Positions 22,391 to 24,966 of a stretch of 24,966 bases of DNA are shown here, piece after piece. This DNA comes from JAJDIA01 sp031555145 (GTDB lineage: Bacteria > Bacteroidota > Bacteroidia > Bacteroidales > Tannerellaceae). Made by a program: the position numbers and the translations under genes. Each line of letters begins with the position of its first letter. The first letter of the stretch is position 1. Under the pieces are notes generated by a model that did no database searches, had not been told where the DNA came from, and saw only the letters and a list, made by a program, of their open reading frames with translations. The stretch is from contig JAVBUR010000047.1 of the NCBI GenBank assembly GCA_031555145.1, forward strand, positions 1-24,966. The letters are read 5' to 3'.

Positions 22391-23547
22391 CCCTGTTGTT
22401 GACCGGCGCGGGTAAACATTTCCTCCATCAGGGCGATAGACGCCCGTACTTCGCCCTGCATCAGGTAACGGTCTTTATCGCGGATCACTTCCGCCCGGAT
22501 CGCTTTCGCCTTCTCCGGATTTTTCTCCCTGAACAAAGCATACGCACATGCCAGCAATTGTTTGCCTGGCATGTGCTTTTTATGTTGATCGACATAGGTT
22601 TTGATCTCGTCGGTATAAAGCTTGTCCACTTCTTCGGGGTCGCATGTGTCCAACAGTTCCAGCAACATCAGTTCGCAGGTGTATTCCTTGACAAACAGGT
22701 TGAGGAGCTTGTCTTTGTGCTGCATGATCCGGGTATAAATGGCCTTTGCCTGCGGGTAATCGCCCTTATCGGCATACCAGGAGCCGCACATAGCGAGGGC
22801 ATTTACCTGCATCAGTTGGCTGTAGTCGGTTACTTCCAGGTCATCAAACCAGTGGGCAGGCATCTCTTTCAGCCGTAGCCCTTCCTGGTTCAACGCATTC
22901 ACGCGGAGCTGGAGGGCGAGGGATTCCATTTGATTCGGGTCGGCAAATGCCTTGCGCATATTGTATCCATCGTTGGGCACTCCTCCCGGTTTCATCGGGA
23001 TCCCATTGGTGATGGCGAGGAAAAACCCCATACAGGCGAACAAGATCAGGAACAGTTTCAGTGCAAAAGGCATATTGCCGGGCAGGAATATCACACAGGC
23101 GGCGGCCGCCGTTGCGGTAAGCAGATTGATCAATACGCCTCCTGCGTTGTACCAGGCAAAGGGGATAGACAGGTTTTTCTCCGGCGGGAGCATCAGGCAT
23201 TGTCCACCGGTACCGGCAATGGAGAAGCGTTTGATCCTGTACCTTCCGTTCTCCTGCAACAGGGTGAAACTACCTATCCGGAAGGAAACAAACCGGAAAC
23301 CGTTGAGCAATCCCATCAACCAATGTCCTCCTTCATGGAGGATGATTTGCAGGAAAATGGCGGATACGGAGGATACGAGTATCAGCAAAATGGCCCCTGC
23401 CACCTTCAGGATATCCAGGTGGAGAAGTTTTTCCCGGAATCCTTCCCAACTCATATCCGTAAATAGGATCAGGCAGATACCCATCACGATGGTGCCGGTG
23501 AGTATGCCGAATGTGAAAAGGCCGATCATGCGTAGTGATTGTTTCAT
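22387..23547 (-). CDS. M50-type intramembrane metalloprotease with helical C-terminus
   Basis: This 386-residue membrane protein has an HExxH site, H71-E72-G-G-H75, in a hydrophobic helix (QIILHEGGHWLMG). The second motif is NGIPMKPGGVPNDGYNM, with D193-G194 corresponding to the third zinc ligand (NPDG-like) of site-2 proteases. There are about five hydrophobic segments before residue 185. The C-terminal half (about 205-386) is soluble and helical, with TPR-like pairs such as GDYPQAKAIYTRIMQHKDK. M50 proteases cut membrane-bound regulators or signal remnants; the substrate is unknown. The stop overlaps that of GH127 on the other strand. The promoter with a good -33/-7 pair lies just upstream of its start. 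Confidence 0.8.
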   Translation of the reverse strand: MKQSLRMIGLFTFGILTGTIVMGICLILFTDMSWEGFREKLLHLDILKVAGAILLILVSSVSAIFLQIILHEGGHWLMGLLNGFRFVSFRIGSFTLLQENGRYRIKRFSIAGTGGQCLMLPPEKNLSIPFAWYNAGGVLINLLTATAAAACVIFLPGNMPFALKLFLILFACMGFFLAITNGIPMKPGGVPNDGYNMRKAFADPNQMESLALQLRVNALNQEGLRLKEMPAHWFDDLEVTDYSQLMQVNALAMCGSWYADKGDYPQAKAIYTRIMQHKDKLLNLFVKEYTCELMLLELLDTCDPEEVDKLYTDEIKTYVDQHKKHMPGKQLLACAYALFREKNPEKAKAIRAEVIRDKDRYLMQGEVRASIALMEEMFTRAGQQQG

Positions 23548-23549
23548 GG

Positions 23550-23562
23550 TCTAACTGTTAGA
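23550..23562 (-). promoter_or_regulatory. 13-bp dyad in the M50 gene leader
   Basis: TCTAACTGTTAGA is a perfect 6-base inverted repeat around one base. It lies between the -7 element and the ATG, three bases from the start codon, so a protein bound here could block initiation. No regulator is identified. Confidence 0.35.
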
Positions 23563-23569
23563 TGATCGG

Positions 23570-23601
23570 CAAATATAAGGTATTTACGGCTTAGCCGGCA
23601 A
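23570..23601 (-). promoter_or_regulatory. M50 gene promoter
   Basis: On the minus strand TTG (23601-23599), 21 bases and TATATTTG (23577-23570) fit the Bacteroidetes consensus well. The -7 element lies 22 bases before the ATG. The spacer contains CGGCTTAGCCG, a small perfect dyad. Confidence 0.6.
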
Positions 23602-23661
23602 CTTTTCTCACCACGGAATGGTTTTATTGCATGACAAATATTATGCGGAGGAGGTTTGGGT

Positions 23662-24198
23662 ATGGCTGACTATGGGATATTCATCGGATTAAAAATACTG
23701 GGCGTATTGCTCTACGTCTGTATATGGGCGGTGAAGCGGGGCAGGGCGCCGGTGTTTCTGCAACAATGGTGTTCGCTCACTCCCACCACGGATTGCCTGC
23801 GTGTGATCCGTTCACGTCCGTTGGGAATCGTGGATATGGCGGAGGTGGGGATGGTTTATTTTGTCGGCGGTCTGCTTGTATTGCTTAGCGGATTGGTTGG
23901 TATCGGTTCCCGAGAAAATACGGTGATCTTGTATGGATTGTCCTGGCTTTCCATTCCTTATTTGCTTTTCTCCCTTTATTATCAGTATGCGGTGGTGGGC
24001 AAGTGGTGTACGCTTTGTTTGTCTGTATGGTGCGTGATGGTGGCGGAGATCCTGTTATCCCTGCATGATGGCATGACACTTGCGCGTCCTTTGTTATCGT
24101 ATGGGAAGAACATCTTGTTTGTGTGTGCCGTATTCTTATTCACTGCCGTTGTGTGGGGTGTTTTCTCGCGTATCAGCAGGGTGCGTCGCCAGGGGTAG
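23662..24198 (+). CDS. VKOR-like membrane thiol oxidase
   Basis: This 178-residue, four- to five-helix membrane protein carries the cysteine pattern of vitamin K epoxide reductase-family oxidases. A loop pair C37-x7-C45 lies in WCSLTPTTDC, and the quinone-facing pair C116-T-L-C119 lies in KWCTLCLSVW. Such enzymes reoxidise a periplasmic thioredoxin-like partner and pass electrons to quinone, making protein disulfides. No fused thioredoxin domain follows; the chain ends in a basic tail (SRISRVRRQG). The ATG at 23662 is preceded by GGAGGAGG (23647-23654) at a good distance, an unusually strong Shine-Dalgarno sequence for a Bacteroidetes gene. TTG at 23656 is an alternative start. It is divergent from the M50 gene. 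Confidence 0.8.
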   Translation: MADYGIFIGLKILGVLLYVCIWAVKRGRAPVFLQQWCSLTPTTDCLRVIRSRPLGIVDMAEVGMVYFVGGLLVLLSGLVGIGSRENTVILYGLSWLSIPYLLFSLYYQYAVVGKWCTLCLSVWCVMVAEILLSLHDGMTLARPLLSYGKNILFVCAVFLFTAVVWGVFSRISRVRRQG

Positions 24199-24339
24199 AG
24201 ACGATGACCGTCCGGAAAAGCCTGAATAAACGGATCGGCTGTGAATTAACAAATAATCCGCCTGACTTGCAAGAATAACGGAAATAATATGAACAATCTG
24301 TATTCTTTTGTAGTTTTGCAGTTTATTATAAGATAGAAG
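24199..24339. other. Intergenic region between the VKOR-like and metallophosphoesterase genes
   Basis: The 141 bp hold no gene. TAGTTTTG at 24311-24318 fits the Bacteroidetes -7 element and probably serves the metallophosphoesterase, with a leader of about 20 bases. I see no terminator after the VKOR-like gene. Confidence 0.5.
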
Positions 24340-24966
24340 ATGAAAATACCCCTTATATCCGTCATTTTGATGATCATGCTCTTTCTGGGCATTAACAGCT
24401 ATGTGATTTACCGGATCAGTAACCTGATGCCTCCGACTATTATAGGGCGCATCCTGTTGGTGATAGTTGGCATCGGTGTTTGTGTCGTTCCTTTCTTATC
24501 CATGGGGATGGGCGATCGTTTCCCCTCGGACATTACTACGCTTATGTATAAGATCGGGACATCGTGGATCATCCTGTTCTTTTATTTATTAATGTATTTC
24601 CTGCTGTTGGATTTACTCCGGCTCACGCATCTGGTTCCGGTGGATAAGTTCCTGTTTGGCAACTGGATCAGCTTTGGTATTCATATCATTGCAGTGGCGG
24701 TGTTGTTGACCATAGGTTATGTGCATTACACCCATAAAAAAAAGGTTGAGCTGACAATCCCGGTTGATAAGCCCATAAGGTCGGGCAATCCGTTGAAGAT
24801 CGTGGCTATCAGCGACCTTCACCTTGGGTATGGTATCGGGCGGAGTGAATTGGATCGGTGGGTAAAGTTGATCAACAGGGAAAATCCCGATATCGTATTG
24901 ATCGCAGGGGATATTACGGATAATAACGTGCGCCCTTTATATGAACAGCAAATGGAGGATGTATTT
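24340..24966 (+). CDS. Membrane-anchored metallophosphoesterase (YaeI/calcineurin-type), N-terminal part
   Basis: The gene starts at 24340 (ATG) and has 209 open codons to the window edge, so the C-terminal half is missing here. Four hydrophobic segments (about 4-24, 36-54, 74-92 and 110-128) anchor it in the inner membrane. A basic linker (HKKK) leads to the calcineurin-like domain. The first two metal motifs are visible: D159-L-H161 in ISDLHLGYG and G190-D191-I-T-D194 in LIAGDITDN. The remaining motifs (GNHE, H, GHTH) would lie beyond 24966. Relatives hydrolyse lipid A precursor or other phosphoesters; this substrate is unknown. The gene follows the VKOR-like gene in the same direction. Confidence 0.82.
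   Translation, partial: MKIPLISVILMIMLFLGINSYVIYRISNLMPPTIIGRILLVIVGIGVCVVPFLSMGMGDRFPSDITTLMYKIGTSWIILFFYLLMYFLLLDLLRLTHLVPVDKFLFGNWISFGIHIIAVAVLLTIGYVHYTHKKKVELTIPVDKPIRSGNPLKIVAISDLHLGYGIGRSELDRWVKLINRENPDIVLIAGDITDNNVRPLYEQQMEDVF

Noticed and set aside
1095..24198. Defence island, prophage or integrative element as a hidden system
   Set aside because: The genes are mostly core metabolic or envelope families, with no integrase, phage structural genes, toxin-antitoxin pair, restriction enzyme or conjugation gene.

Overview
The window looks like a chromosomal segment of a gut-type member of the Bacteroidales, most likely Parabacteroides or a close relative. The main reasons are: several intergenic regions carry the Bacteroidetes -7 element TAnnTTTG, usually without a Shine-Dalgarno sequence before the gene; typical Bacteroidetes families are present (DUF4421, DUF4292, the roughly 610-residue form of IspG, a serine-type sulfatase lipoprotein, a GH127 lipoprotein); and the gene blocks gcvH-purE-ispG and dut-TPR-DUF4292-EnvC look like core-genome blocks of this order. 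The genus is an inference.

Layout. Bases 1-141 are the end of an IS3-family (IS150-like) insertion sequence whose first orf runs off the left edge. Bases 142-508 hold no gene but are rich in hairpins and include a degenerate 22-bp tandem array. Then come a leftward pair, metY (O-acetylhomoserine sulfhydrylase) and a YkgJ-type cysteine-cluster protein, and, divergent from metY, a sulfatase lipoprotein. A DUF4421 protein (leftward) is divergent from glnA (rightward). A uracil-DNA-glycosylase-like gene (leftward) is divergent from a secreted GH27/GH36-like glycoside hydrolase (rightward), which converges with a secreted esterase.

From 10501 a long rightward block carries housekeeping genes: rpoN, a PAP2-related membrane protein, gcvH and purE, closed by a strong hairpin terminator. 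It continues with ispG, dut, a large TPR protein, a DUF4292 lipoprotein and an EnvC-like murein hydrolase activator with almost no intergenic space. A GH127 lipoprotein follows, tail to tail with an M50-type membrane metalloprotease. The window closes with a VKOR-like membrane thiol oxidase and the first 209 codons of a membrane-anchored metallophosphoesterase.

How the genes fit together. Most are core metabolism (sulfur and nitrogen assimilation, one-carbon and purine metabolism, isoprenoids, dUTP control) or envelope biology (export of a lipoprotein, septal murein hydrolysis, disulfide formation, intramembrane proteolysis). The sulfatase, the GH27/36-like enzyme, the esterase and GH127 are glycan-processing enzymes that stand alone, with no SusC/SusD pair in view. 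I saw no tRNA, rRNA, CRISPR array, prophage or obvious defence system. The less ordinary signals are the 22-bp repeat array beside the IS end, a dyad between the metY and sulfatase promoters, a terminator 15 bp ahead of ispG, two tail-to-tail gene pairs whose stop codons abut or overlap, and two proteins with degenerate catalytic sites.
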